Assembly (NCBI GenBank): GCA_009760855.2
Contig: WPIO01000003.1
Coordinates: forward strand, 13,195,001 to 13,257,000
Source of the DNA: Cristatella mucedo
Lineage: Eukaryota > Bryozoa > Phylactolaemata > Cristatellidae
Direction: 5' to 3'
Length of the DNA: 62,000 nucleotides
Shown: positions 37,496 to 49,181 of the stretch, in pieces
Layout: each line of letters begins with the position of its first letter
How positions within the stretch are numbered: the stretch's first letter is position 1
Position numbers and translations under genes: made by a program
Notes under the pieces: generated by a model
Told to the model about the DNA's origin: nothing
Databases searched by the model: none
Seen by the model: the letters and a program-made list of their open reading frames with translations, nothing else

Positions 37496-39054
37496 TGGTG
37501 GCAAGTGGTCTACTGAATAAATCAATACATAGGGAAATCAAATACAACAAATAAAACATAATAAAAACCGGAGATGTGAGAACAAGACGACTTGACTTGG
37601 CTATGGCATCGGGCACCGCTGAGGGCATCGTAGTCGGTAAGGTTTGGAGTGAAGGAAAGCGTTCTCGGGACTGAGCTCCCTGGGCAGTAGACAACCTTTG
37701 TCTTTCTTGCTTCTCATGCCGAGGCTTTAGTACAATTATGATATGTGTGATCTAGCACAGAGTAATTAATATACATGTACAAATGTAAATGTGCAGCTCA
37801 TAAACCGTGTAAACACTTTTATACGGGTACAGGGGGTGACTGTCCTGTGAAAGTATGGAAGTACTTACAGCTGTGAATGACTACAGTAATTCACGGGCAA
37901 CAGCCAGCCACTTTTGCCGGCAGATCCGGCAATAATTCTGAGTCTGAAATAATACGAGTAGTAGGCAAAGCAATTGACACTTAGCACAACAGCTGATAGT
38001 GTGTATCCTAAGAAATCTGCCAGCTTCTCCTGGAGCCCTGGTACCCATCGTGCACATGTACAGAGATGCATGCACCACGTGGTGGCACGCCTGTAAGGGA
38101 AAGTGCTGAGGTTGGAGGTCCATATCAAAGCTATCAAACTGACGATTACACAATTCACACCGTTACCCACTAATCTACGTTCGAGCTAACGCTAGCCATG
38201 CATGACTGCATTCGGCGATTATGCTGCAAACACGATGATGCTGGCAAACACAACAACTCATTACCCGATATAATGACTATATTCATGTATGTTACATACA
38301 AATAATAGGCACGGTTACATCCCGCGATTACGACGCTAGAGGATTATTTTAAGTGCGCAAGCTTTCGTTTGGCTAGCGTCGCTGATTCTCCTTCTGAGGC
38401 GGCCTCTCCACAACAGTTGTGGCAAAGAACAGCGTACCACCACAGCAGCATGATACACCACGGTTAGGAACTTCAGGGTCGCACAGCTTCAAAGTCAAGG
38501 TTCTATCACATAAAGGTCAATGTAGTCAGACGCTGATGCAATGAACTGAAAAAAAAGAAAAATGCTGTATAATGACTGTAGTCTGAAATAGTGACATGAC
38601 CTAATAGATAATACATCAGGGATGCAAGGCACTATGCCAGATAAGTATTGCCAGCTGTTAGAAAATATCGGTTTACAAAGACTTATGCGATCCTAATCAA
38701 GTTAAGCATTCGCGATTCTGTTTATACAGTCCACTACGCTGATTGAAAAGTCAATATAAGACCATTCCTGCGCCCAGGTACCTCAAGGCACAATGGCCGT
38801 AGAACCGGCACTACCCAGCCAGGGAACTTTACCTTAGACAGTACTAAACAAAGATAAGAACATCAAACTCATTGTCTAAGCAGAGTAGGGAGTTCGTTTA
38901 AGCACGTAGAAGCCAATCACAGCATTAATATCTATGGAGCTTATAGACTTCCGATTGACTAGGTGCCACTGAGGCTGCCAGAGTATTCATGCATCGATGG
39001 CCAAATCGATGGCACACGTCATCGGGGGGGGGGGAGGTGGTGGTGAGCTTTACA
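37496..39054. other. Spacer with weak minus-strand exon candidates
   Basis: An open minus-strand frame at 38170-37865 includes WVPGLQEKLADFLGYTLSAV and a following hydrophobic stretch. A strong polypyrimidine acceptor near 38546 opens a frame ending SASDYIDLYVIEP. Neither can be tied to a family or to phase-matched neighbours. Confidence 0.25.
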
Positions 39055-39150
39055 ATACCACTAAACATAGCCATGCTTCCTTTACAGCATATGTAATTAA
39101 CAGATGTGAGTTCTCTGCGGGTGCTAGATAAATGTATTATCATTAATATT
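39055..39150 (+). mobile_element. LINE-1 3' tail fragment
   Basis: catagccatgcttcctttacagcatatg, gtgagttctctgcgggtgctagataaatg, then attatcatt. Confidence 0.62.
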
Positions 39151-41184
39151 GTTACCAAGAGGCACGGCTAACTTTATAAACCAAGACTCAAAGAACTAAA
39201 TGCAAAAATGTTAAGAACAGCAAAAAATGTATAAATAAGGAAACTAGTGTCCATGCATATCCGGATAGTGCCATAGGCACGATGCAAACATTTATTAGTT
39301 CCCGTTGGCAATGCTAAATAAATAGCTTTTTGCCAAACCAGTTTTTAAGCACCAAGCAGGTCCGAAAAAAGCAAGAACGACTTGACAGCATGGCCTAGTC
39401 GCCCAAAACGACTTATCACTGACTATGCCTTGCAGCAAAAATGAGAAAACCTATTTTTATTAAGAGTGAGCACTGCGAGCAAATGGTGTAGCCTAGTATC
39501 ATTAATTGAATGGTTTGGACGTTGAAAAATGCATATATGAAATCGTCACGATTCTGGGCTAAAGATCGAGAGCTATGTCTACAAGATTGGCATCGGTGAT
39601 GGCAGGGAATTAGCCATGGAGGCTTAAGTTCAGCTCCTAAGACCAGGCAACATAAGCTTCCTATTGACGTCCTCGTGTCAAAGACAAAAACCATTGCAAG
39701 AGTGGTCACTTTAACCACATTTTACAACCAGCGCACCAAGCCATTTGCGTAACAAATAAAGTGAGTACACTCAGCACATCGACTCTAATTTCAGGCTGAT
39801 GCGTCAATTCTAAACAGTGACACACATAGAGACTCGGGATAATTATCCCACTTCTGTATTATAGTATACATTCTTTATGTATTATAATACAAATACCACC
39901 AGGCATGACAGCCCATCCATCGCACTAACCGGCATACTCAAGACATGCCCTCTTCATTGATCTTATTGTTTGAAACCTATACCAATTTGCTATTTTCGGC
40001 CCGATTCTTATAAAGAGCATTACTTAATTCAACTAGCTTTTCAGTTAGTCTAGGCAGGGAAGATCGTTACTAGGTAAATACAATACTAGCAACAGTTTCA
40101 AACTAATAGCCGACTGAACGAGCCAAAGCAGCTTTGAGTTGCGATTCCGAAACCAAAAGCCAAAAGACACTTTGCAACAAACATATGCCCTAGTAAGCTT
40201 TGCAGTAAGCGGTAATATAATTTTACAGATGTTGACCCCAAGGCTAGAGGCATGTGCCGGATAGGCTGTCTATACTTACACCAAGAAAATAAGTGACGGT
40301 TAATGCAGTTCCTTTACAGGCTTTGCAACTGCTTCTGCTCCACCTCAGCATTCTAAGGGCAACTATCAATATCTACTTCAGTGCTGATTAATTTACAGTG
40401 CCAATTTGAGCAATTGCACAGGCAAAGGGGGTACTTGGTACAGAAGCAGACAGAATATAGAAATAATTAACTAGATCGTCGTTCATTGATCACTTGATTA
40501 GAGGAAAATAGATGAATACTACCTACCTATTCCACCATACTCAGTCATGCTGTCAGCTTACAACAAAAGCTAAGTACCTAAAAGACGTCGTGAGCAACTT
40601 CAAACTGTTGGAGCAATCAGGCTACTGCTGTTGGCAAATCAGCAACTAATGAGAAAAAAATACGATTATGCTAAAGCCCTTTGAAAGTGAGGATAACCTG
40701 AGTTTCTATAGTGCTCAGATTGGGTCTGCATGGACTCCATGAGCAATAACAACCTGCCACTCCAGTTTCGACAACAAATGCTTTGCTCAGCTACTAACCA
40801 AAGCACAGGGACCGAAAGACAATGAGGAAAGCTATTGTAATGAGCTGCAAAGTGAGTCAGTTATGGTTTTTCTATTGGCAAAAGAGGTATTCTTAGCAAA
40901 TACGGTGCCACATAGAGCATAACAAACTAGCACGTCAACAAGACCCGGACTGCCTGCGCCAAGTAGAAAAAAAACAGCTGCAGCCGTATGAGCTGTAAGA
41001 CATTTCATAGCAGGTGCATTATACTAATCGCTGATCGTATGATACTGAGGATGATTTTAGTAACATTCAGAAGTTAACACACAAATGAACGTCTGTATTC
41101 AAGGAGGCTACAAGTGACCTTATCCTTAAATTCATCTTCCAGTCAAAGAAGCCTGCAAGTAATCTAGACCTTATTCCCACTGTC
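39151..41184. other. AT-rich intergenic DNA; nothing recognised
   Basis: About 2 kb without a supported gene, RNA or repeat. A 100-codon minus-strand ORF (39718-39416) has no recognised motif. Confidence 0.45.
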
Positions 41185-42860
41185 CGTCTTCTATGAAGCA
41201 TACATGTCCTGCTTCCATGCATAAATAACATAAGAAATACGTTGCCAGCCTCAGGTCACGTCTCTGAACCTTTCAAAAAGGCCGTAATTATGCCACTACT
41301 TGAGAAAGCAACACTAGACCAGAAGAACTTGGGCAACTTTCACCCAGTCTCCCATCTACAATTCTCATCAAAGACACTAGAACGAATTTCGGAAGACCAG
41401 CAGAACCCTTATATTGCAATTTCAAACCTAGCAAGTAAGTTCTAACCTTTTTTTTATTTAGAGCTAATCACTCCACAGAATCTGCATTGCTTCGCGTGTA
41501 CCTTTTCAGGAATGCAGACTACGGTGTAGTCTCTCTGCTTGTTTGCTTGACCTTTCGGTTACGTTTGAAATACTATTGATCATCAAGTCCTTCTCGAGCG
41601 CTTCACCTGGGCATCACTGGCACTGCACTGCAATAGTTCAGATCATATCTCAGTGGGAGGCTCAGACTATTGATGTGAACGGACAAAGATCCTCCTGGTT
41701 GATAGCTGGTTTGGTCCAGCGATTAAGGTGCTCACTGCGACCAAGGTCTGGCTGTGGTTGTGTGCTCGAGCCCCGAAACATATGTGAAGTGCCTGAATAG
41801 AGATTAAGTTCTCTTGGGGCACTATACAAATGAATTATATATAGTATAAATGAAAAACTACTGTGGTTAGGGGTATTCAGAGCACCGTGCTTGGTCTGCT
41901 TCTATACACACTATATACTCTCCCTCTTGCCGATGCGATCGCCAAGCACAATCTAGGCTTTCACTTCTAAGCAGATTACTCTCAGTTGTCACTTTGCTTT
42001 GATCCAATCTCAGCCCTACAGCATGTCGAATTCTCTCGACTCCCTCACTGCCTGTATTGCTGACATTCGAAAATGAATAGCAGAAAATGTTTCTCAAATT
42101 AAATGACGATAACACTACTTACTAGTTACGGGCAAGCTACACGTGACTTTGAAATTGAAACGTTTAACGCTCAAAGTTGGCTCTGCCAGCATATCGCTCT
42201 TTGTATCTGCACTACCTATCAGGTACACAACATTGCTAAAATTCGGGCTTGTTTAGACAGGGATACTACATCCAAATTGCCCCATGCATTTATGATATCC
42301 CGTCTCGACTTCTGTAACTCACTGCTTGCTGGTCTATCGGCCTGTGCAATCAGGACCTTACAGTTGGTGCAAAAGTCTGCAACCAGGCTTGCGTATCGTG
42401 AGCCATATCATAATACTTCTCGTGGGCCTGCAATGGCTCTCAATCATACAGCATATCGAAGTCAAGGTTCTGTCACTTACTTTTAGGTCCCTTCATTCTC
42501 TGGCTCCAGCCTATCAAAACTTCTCTCCTATCAGGCTAGGCATCGTCCCACTTGCTTTTCTGAATCGAATCGTTAAGTTATACCTCGCGCGAACCACAAG
42601 TTCTATGGAGACCCCGCCTTTATTTCACATGCTCCAAAAGCAAGGGACTCACTTGTGTCTTACGTCACGACATCCCATAACTTGGCATTTAAAAAGAAGC
42701 TAAACACGCCTATTAATCACAGCATTTAGTGGATGCTGGAGATTTGTCCTTAGAGTGCTTATGCATGCTGACACTGTTCATGCTACAACTAACCATATTT
42801 TACATATTGACACTGTATGTCACCTCTAAACATTTTATGCTTAGTAATAATATTAATACA
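41185..42860 (+). mobile_element. LINE-1 copy interrupted by SINE-1
   Basis: Includes the segment upstream of the RT (ASGHVSEPFKKAVIMPLLEK, ATLDQKNLGNF), decayed RT blocks to about 41690, the SINE at 41695-41840, then the continuation from about 41860 to the 3' tail. Many stops and frameshifts. Confidence 0.8.
41695..41840 (+). mobile_element. SINE-1 copy inside LINE-1
   Basis: ggtttggtccagcgattaagg, gtgctcgagccccgaaac and the LINE-like tail gaatagagattaagttctcttggggcactatacaaatg. It splits the LINE sequence just after the segment for DVNGQRSS. Confidence 0.78.
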
Positions 42861-43250
42861 TTTGATATAGCACCCTTAGAGAACTCAATCTCTTTCTAGG
42901 CACTTTACATTTGCTGCAAAGGAAGCACTAGCGAATGGTTAGTGGCAGCATACTCAATGACAGCAAGCATAACATGGTTAAGGGTGACATGCACAGAGTC
43001 AGCATGCAGATATGGTTAGTGGCAGCATGCAGTGTCAGTACAAATAAACACATACAGGAAAAATCACATGGACCCACTACATGCTGTGATAAATAGATAC
43101 ATTTTTAATTTCTTTTTAAATGTGGTCAAGTCAGGGGATGTCATGATGCAAGCCGGAAATGAGTCCCAGGCTTTGGGAGCATGCGAGCTAAAGGCACGGT
43201 CTCCAAAGAATTTGAGGTTCGTACAAAGTATAGGTGACTTGACGTATGAG
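42845..43250 (-). mobile_element. LINE-1 3' fragment, inverted
   Basis: Begins with the reverse 3' tail (atatagcacccttagagaactcaatctctttctaggcac) and reads on the minus strand through NLKFFGDRAFSSHAPKAWDS. It lies tail-to-tail with the preceding plus-strand LINE-1 copy. Confidence 0.75.
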
Positions 43251-43385
43251 GTATGCTTGTTGACATTGTGAATGCTACCACTAACCATTTGACCACGATT
43301 CCATCACAGCAGATGTAAGGTGTCTAGAAAGGGGGTAAGTTCTCTGAGGGGCTATGAAAATGTATTATCATTATTATTATTATAT
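43251..43385 (+). mobile_element. LINE-1 3' tail fragment
   Basis: gcttgttgacattgtgaatgctaccactaacc, gtgtctagaaagggggtaagttctctgaggggc, then (att)n. It ends about 40 bp from the V-ATPase subunit e stop codon. Confidence 0.68.
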
Positions 43386-43421
43386 TAACAGACATTCGCA
43401 AATGACCTTACCTCATGAAAG

Positions 43422-46006
43422 CTACCAGTAATTCATAATTGCAAATAGGGCTCGCTTCGATAGAACTGGTCCAAGTAGCGGGTTCATCTGAGCCAGGAAT
43501 GCACATAGCCAGCTGCAAAACAAAGCAATGCATACCACTAACTTTAGCCAGACCCAGGTTGATGGATGGAAGAAGAATGTCTGACCATCGAGATAGCTAT
43601 ACCACAAGAATCAAGACTAGGTTCACAAGAACCAATAAGTTCAACTTACAAAAGATAAAGACAGACTGCCGTAGTAACCAGCATCACTTGTATAATCCTA
43701 AAATGCAAAAATAAACCGGCTTCTGAGAAGTCAATGAAACGATCAGGCTGCTCCTCCACACAGAGCATGTATGGAATTTCAGTCACAATACATGCTATTT
43801 GGACAGCATCACCAACGAGGTTTAGCTAGCAACGATGACTGTAAGATAAATTGCTAGCCAAGAGAGAAGATTTTGAATAATAATTAAAAGACAAGGCTGC
43901 CATCATTACAGCAGGGAAACTTCCTAGCATTTCACGATTTTTCATTCTTTATTTTCTTGCTACATCGATATAACGTTTTTAATCGCCAAGTGGTCCCCGC
44001 AGGTTTGCAATACATTTCAGCAAGGAGAACGTTTGGCGATAATTCCTTAGTACACAATCAAGCTTTTGGTACAGCCGCTAGGTCCGGCCACTACACGACA
44101 TAAAACGACCTGGCAAGAGGCAGGTACAGATATGTGCAATTGCTCATTGTAGCATGCAAATTAACCAGAGAACAAATGTTATGATGCATCATAGTGCTTT
44201 CACAAATAACAATTTCCATCTTCAAGTAAATCTGCTACATGCCAGTCTTCTCCCTCAAAAACATAACAAAAAAGAGCCTGATGCAAAAGCAACGATAGTA
44301 AGATTGAAGGCAGTCTTTCTGGATTACTCTCGGGCAGTTGTTGACAAGAAAACCACTGGAATGGGTGTCATCAAGCAGAATACCAATGCCATGCATAGGC
44401 GGCAAATCTAAATTAATGCAGCATATAATTATACATACAATTGCCCAACTTTTTAATTGTCCAACTTAATCTTAATTGTCCAGGCGTAGGCTGCCAATAT
44501 CGGCCATCACTGATTATTAATGAACAAAACCAGATATATCGGGAGCAATGTTTGTCTCTGGGTGTTAGCCAAGAGGTAAGATGATTAGAAAGAGACTGAA
44601 TTCTCTGAGGGCACTTTATCAAGTGTGTTATTCTTATTATGCTTTCACTTAACGACCCAGGCCTTGGGTTTAAATCATACAGCAGGCAATCCTTATTGCC
44701 CACCGCAAGCAGGGTGAGTGAGAGCAGCTAAGGCTCGCCTGACACGTTTTAAGTGAAGCTTTTGAATCAGCCGACCTTTACTTCTAGGTCTGGAGGCCAA
44801 AAGAAATAAGGAAACCGTCAAACGTGAAAAACTCCTGATGAAGTGGGTGGGTTGGCCATCAATCGACCCCAGTATCGTGCTTCCACCTTAAGAATGATAC
44901 TCTCATCAGATACCACATGCTTGTGTTAAAAATAGTAAGTGAGGTCAAAGAGAAATAACGATCCAATGTGTTAATGTACTAAGTGGACTCCGAACGTTAG
45001 CAGGATCACTTCTGAACAATGACGTCAGTGTTAACTTATGCATATCTAATTTATATAACCATTTGTAGAGCACCCTAAGAGAATTTAGTATCAATTCAGG
45101 CGCTCCACATTTGCTCCGGGGCTCGAGCCCACGACCTCGGCCATCAAATGCATTCACTTTTGCCTTCGGTCGGGGCGAGCACCACGGGGCCAAACCAGTG
45201 GCAATTTAACTGATTAAATAGAATCGGATTATTTGGCTGTAATTAAACCTTACAAGACACCAAAGTCTTGTAATTTTCTTGCTTGGACAATGCCGCAAGT
45301 GCTCACGTCAGGGAAATAACAAACAAGTAGACGCTTATGCTGGTACTAAAGGTACAGTGGCACACTACAACAGTGGGAAACGATATCTTCAAAGATACGT
45401 TACTCACATGCTCAAGGTACGAACATACACGGATTAAGTCCGCGTTAGATGCGGCTGCGATAACTTAAAACTGTCCAGCTCGATATGCGTCATGTACAGC
45501 AGTAGAAAGATCCAGCAGTCAGCAAGGGGTAAGCATACACACGGCAAAAGCAGAAACGACTGTATTGCTGTAGCCGGTACAGGGTTCCTACAGCCTCGGA
45601 CGCCATTAACGAAACAGATCCACAATATCCCTTACGTATGCTTATATGAGAAAATGGTTGTGGAAAACGGCCGAAGATTAAATATGAAAAGCCATTGGAA
45701 TGCACTCTCAGCACGAGGAAATACCTAGCCGTACGCGAGCAGGCAGAGTGGCAAACATGATACATCAATTTAAGAGTAATTTTTGAATGAAACTTAATTG
45801 AATTTCGCCCTGTATCTCAAAGGAATCCGTAGCTGTGAACACACACACACACGAACAACAGTAGGACACTGCTCTAGGCAGGAAAGTCGACACGCCCATA
45901 CAAGATCTTACCCTCTGTTAGGTCCTCTTACAAACCATGGAGCCACAAGACCAACGACGCCACATATAGCAGACATAACAATGAAAGGCACTGTTATATT
46001 GGGCAT
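43422..46006 (-). CDS. ATP6V0E1: V-type proton ATPase subunit e (3 exons, complete)
   Basis: Exons: 46006-45912 (ATG; ends GPNRG, donor GG|GTAAGA), 43697-43650 (48 nt, acceptor ttttag, donor TT|GTAAGT) and 43512-43422 (acceptor gttttgcag, stop TAG). Phases 2 and 2 agree and the product is 77 aa, against about 81 for the human protein. The first exon gives one hydrophobic helix ([20 protein letters not shown]). The second and third give the other ([12 protein letters not shown] then [15 protein letters not shown]). The GPNRG loop and [10 protein letters not shown] are family hallmarks, and both intron positions match the human gene as I recall it. Subunit e is a small two-helix membrane component of the V0 proton-translocating sector in endomembranes. 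Confidence 0.9.
44575..44640 (+). mobile_element. LINE-1 3' tail fragment in the V-ATPase e intron
   Basis: agaaagagactgaattctctgagggcactttatcaagtgtgttattcttatt matches the family tail. Confidence 0.65.
45045..45205 (-). mobile_element. SINE-1 copy in the V-ATPase e intron
   Basis: Reverse tail (ccatttgtagagcaccctaagagaatttagtatcaattcaggcgc) then ggggctcgagcccacgacc (B-box region) and gccaaaccagtgg (A-box end). Confidence 0.72.
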
Positions 46007-46639
46007 CTTGCTCGGCCTGAACCCTTGCGCTGTTCTACTGGCAGTGCGGCGGAGGGCACCAGTCGAAGCCTGTTTACGAGGCTGGACAAGTCATGTGATA
46101 GGAATCGCTGTAATGAGAATTGAGCACAGTCCGCTGCTCGTTCACCGGCATCTCGATGGGCTGATAAATGTCAATAAAGAGAACAAAGACAGGCAATAGT
46201 ATTTTTTCTAATAATTTTTAATCTTTATTTTTTATATAATACCGTGTGAGAGCTCTTCAGACTTCGCTTCTCGGCAGGTCAGTAATGTGCCAGCTCCGAG
46301 TGAAAGGAGAATTTGGGGAGTACCGTGAGCGGCCGATTCGCCCTTGCTTTTTGCCAATTTAGGCCGGTCTACCCTGATTTGGCGGCCTAACGAATAAGCT
46401 TGAGTCCAAATGCATCAGCTCCACTTCACCATGGGTTCATTTCGTCCTGCGTTGTCAGTGCGGTGTCACTTGCCGGTGCCTGCGCCGGAAAGGGCGCTAC
46501 GATATTGATTGATCTCGGGCTGTATATGATTTCTTTTATGTAGTGAAAAAAATCCAATAGAAAACCATGTAAAACATAAACTTTAAATCCGTTTAAGAAG
46601 TCTGAGTCAGGCTCTTTTCCACTGCCCAGCCACAACTGA
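46007..46639. promoter_or_regulatory. Upstream region of V-ATPase subunit e
   Basis: Holds the presumed 5' UTR and promoter of the minus-strand subunit e gene. No core element is clear. The remainder is unrecognised. Confidence 0.35.
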
Positions 46640-46860
46640 ATTACGGTTGTCAAGCCTAGACAGAACCTGGGAACTAGAAAGACCTGGGAACTAGAAAGAT
46701 CTTTATCGAGCCACTGCGGGAGGAAATTCTTAATCTTGGACAGGGATCGAACTTGATGACTAGCTGTGGAGGCGGTCTTGTGGATGAAGCTTTTACTAAA
46801 CTCAATAATGTTATCAAAGAGGACACCTAAATTCTAAGTACATAATGACGGTTGCACTAC
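46640..46860 (-). mobile_element. LINE-2 fragment cut by the hAT element
   Basis: Minus-strand remnant of the segment [19 protein letters not shown] and the following block, as found at 27960-28080. It stops at 46860, where the hAT terminus begins. Confidence 0.6.
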
Positions 46861-47520
46861 AGCAGACATGGGCAAACTACGGCCCGCGGGCCATTTACGG
46901 CCCATTGGGCTTTTCAATCCGGCCCGCCGAACTCGTCCACGTTATGTTATTAAATTAAATTTTATTATAAAGACACCTCAATCATTTTACCTAGCTGTAA
47001 TTCCCATCTTTCCCCAGCAGATGGCGCGCCCCGAAGACTCTGACCCTTGAGTGTGATGCCTTACGGTTACTCTCTACTTCATTTTGTCGCATTGTACTTT
47101 CAGCCCTTCAGTAAAAATGAGCGGACCGAAGAAAAGAAAAGTAGACAGTAGGTGCCTAGTGTTCAATAAAGAGTGGACAGCAAAATATTTTTTCACTGAA
47201 GTCCGATCAACAGCTGTATGTCTGATACACAAGAAACTGTAGCAGTTTGTAAATAATACAACACCAGCCATCATTTGCCATAAAACATGCTAACTACGCC
47301 AGTAAAAAGTCTCCACAAGAACGGGCGGCTAAAGCTCAGAGATTGACGGCTAATTTACAGACTCAGCAAAACCTTTTTCACAGACAAACTGCGATTCAAG
47401 AGGTACTGAGGCAAGTTTTTTACTGGCATTCAAATTAGCAAAGGGCAGCAAGCCTTTCTCGCCGAAAATTTGCTGCCATCCATGTGTGGATGTCATCAGT
47501 ACATATAATTATATTATCCA
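46861..47520 (+). mobile_element. hAT (Charlie-like) transposon, 5' part with decayed transposase start
   Basis: The terminus CAGACATGGGCAAACTACGG followed by CCCGCGGGCC is the conserved end of Charlie-type hAT elements. From 47117 a frame starts MSGPKKRKVDSRCLVFNKEW and continues AKYFFTEV, resembling the BED-finger N-terminus of Charlie8/ZBED/GTF2IRD2-type transposases. Stops follow at once. Later blocks (SPQERAAKAQRL, LAFKLAKGSKPF) are readable in broken frames. No right terminal repeat was found, so it is 3' truncated or diverged. Confidence 0.78.
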
Positions 47521-48819
47521 GATATCGTTAGAATCCAGAAACAAAGAACCATAGATATCTATTATGTCATAGCCGATCTAGTCACAAACGATCGTAGCCG
47601 ATCTAGCTTATTGCCGTTTCAATACAGCGGTTAGAATGTAAACGCACAATATTAAAAGCCAGTGTTTCGTGCGAATGACCCGCGTGAAATTTTTTAGAAT
47701 CTAGTGAACTTGAAAATCCGAGAGCATACTCCAGACCAACGCCAGCCCGTACCCGTCACTTTTTATGGCTGGACAGCTAGGCGCATGGTGCAAATGCTTT
47801 AGTAATCACCGAGAGAGAAATTCTAAAGCCAAAGCGGCTGATGGTAGACTGATGGTGGGCCGGCCTCCCGACGCCCGTACGGCCTATGACACCACCGTGC
47901 TGCGTTCAAGTATTGAAGGTCCCACCCGGATGTTTTGTACGTTGGAAAGAGGTGCGGGCCCGTGCAATCTACGGCTGCTGTAGCATTGCCACTTTCAGCG
48001 GTTTTGCTGCGCCTAAATGTTCTCTCTTGTGCAGTGCTCAGCCCGGGTGGGAGGCCTTTTGGCTAACCCGTGTGGCTGACTAGAGTTGACTTCGTCAAGA
48101 ACCGCGAAGTTTCCTAGCCGCTGATAGATCCCCGGAGGCAGAGCCAGCACCAATGTGTAATGAGCTCGGGTCCGCTGCCAGGCAGGCCTCACCCCCCCCC
48201 GAAGGCCAGGTCCTGCCACCAGCTGTCTGAGAGAAATGACAGCGAATGGCCGTATCGATGCCGACTGGTAACCTTTGGCCCGCCTCGGTCGAACGAACTG
48301 TTGCATTTCTCGATTCCTTTCGAACGGCCGTCCATATCGTGTCATCCGCGCCATTTTCGAATGGCGAATATTGGCAGCGATGAGACGGCCTGAAATCACA
48401 ATGCTGTTTGGTCTCTTCTGCGAATGGTACGGAGGAGTTCCGAGGCCTACCGGCCGGCCTCCGCTCTTTGACCAGCGACCATCCGACATGCATTGTCTTC
48501 GACATGCTACTAAGCCGCCAGGGACGGCCGAAGCCGACAAAGGCATACAACCGTTGGCCTACATCAGATGCTGGCTCTCGGGCCAAGTTTCCAAAAGAGC
48601 CGGGCATCCTCTCTAGAAGCTATCGTCGCTCTATATGTTCCGCACAGGTTTCCACTGGCCTGCTACGGTGAGTGTGGGCGTAGGTCATCGACGGCCTACT
48701 AATCAATGGAAACGCAGGCCTGGCGACACGTTCATTGGCTTTGAGTGTCAGATATAGTCAAGCGGCGTGATTGCTCTATTTAATTCACTGGAGGCGCAAT
48801 CGTAGCAAAGAGCACTTGA
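47521..48819. other. Region 3' of the Nav-like gene; GC-rich open frames
   Basis: From about 47760 to 48680 several long frames overlap on both strands (177 codons on minus at 48546-48013; 113 on plus at 48275-48616). I recognise no motif, and composition alone could keep them open. Part may be the Nav 3' UTR or an unknown repeat. Confidence 0.35.
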
Positions 48820-49181
48820 TCATTTGCTCATCATTGACGACCACGCGTCTGCTGCCGACTTTCCGGTAACATAAGAGTAGCAAGCCACGCTCGGCTGCGT
48901 CGGAGACGACTCGCCACCGCTCGGGCTTGTGTTCTTTTTCCGTAACGCAGCCATCTTGTACCGCCGGAAGGCGACCTGAATTTTTCGAGCCGCGTACTCT
49001 CTGATCTTGAGCTCTCGAGTGGTCGTGATGACGTCGATCGCCACCAGTTCCGGAAATCGCTTCCTATACGACTGCACGATCTTCTTAGCCATCGACTCGG
49101 GCAGATCGTCCAGCTCCTTGCTGCCGCCCAGGTTGAACTTGAGCAGGCTCACCAGTACGTCCAAGCAGTGGAGCTTCATGC
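48820..49181 (-). other. Nav-like last exon: IQ motif and C-terminus
   Basis: A 362-nt exon opening at acceptor gctcgttgcag. It encodes GMKLHCLDVL, the E/D-rich GGSKELDDL segment and an IQ calmodulin-binding motif. It ends after a Ser-rich tail at the stop at 48820-48822. Confidence 0.85.

Noticed and set aside
45798-46199. 133-codon plus-strand ORF
   Set aside because: Antisense shadow of V-ATPase subunit e exon 1, which has family motifs and consistent splicing.
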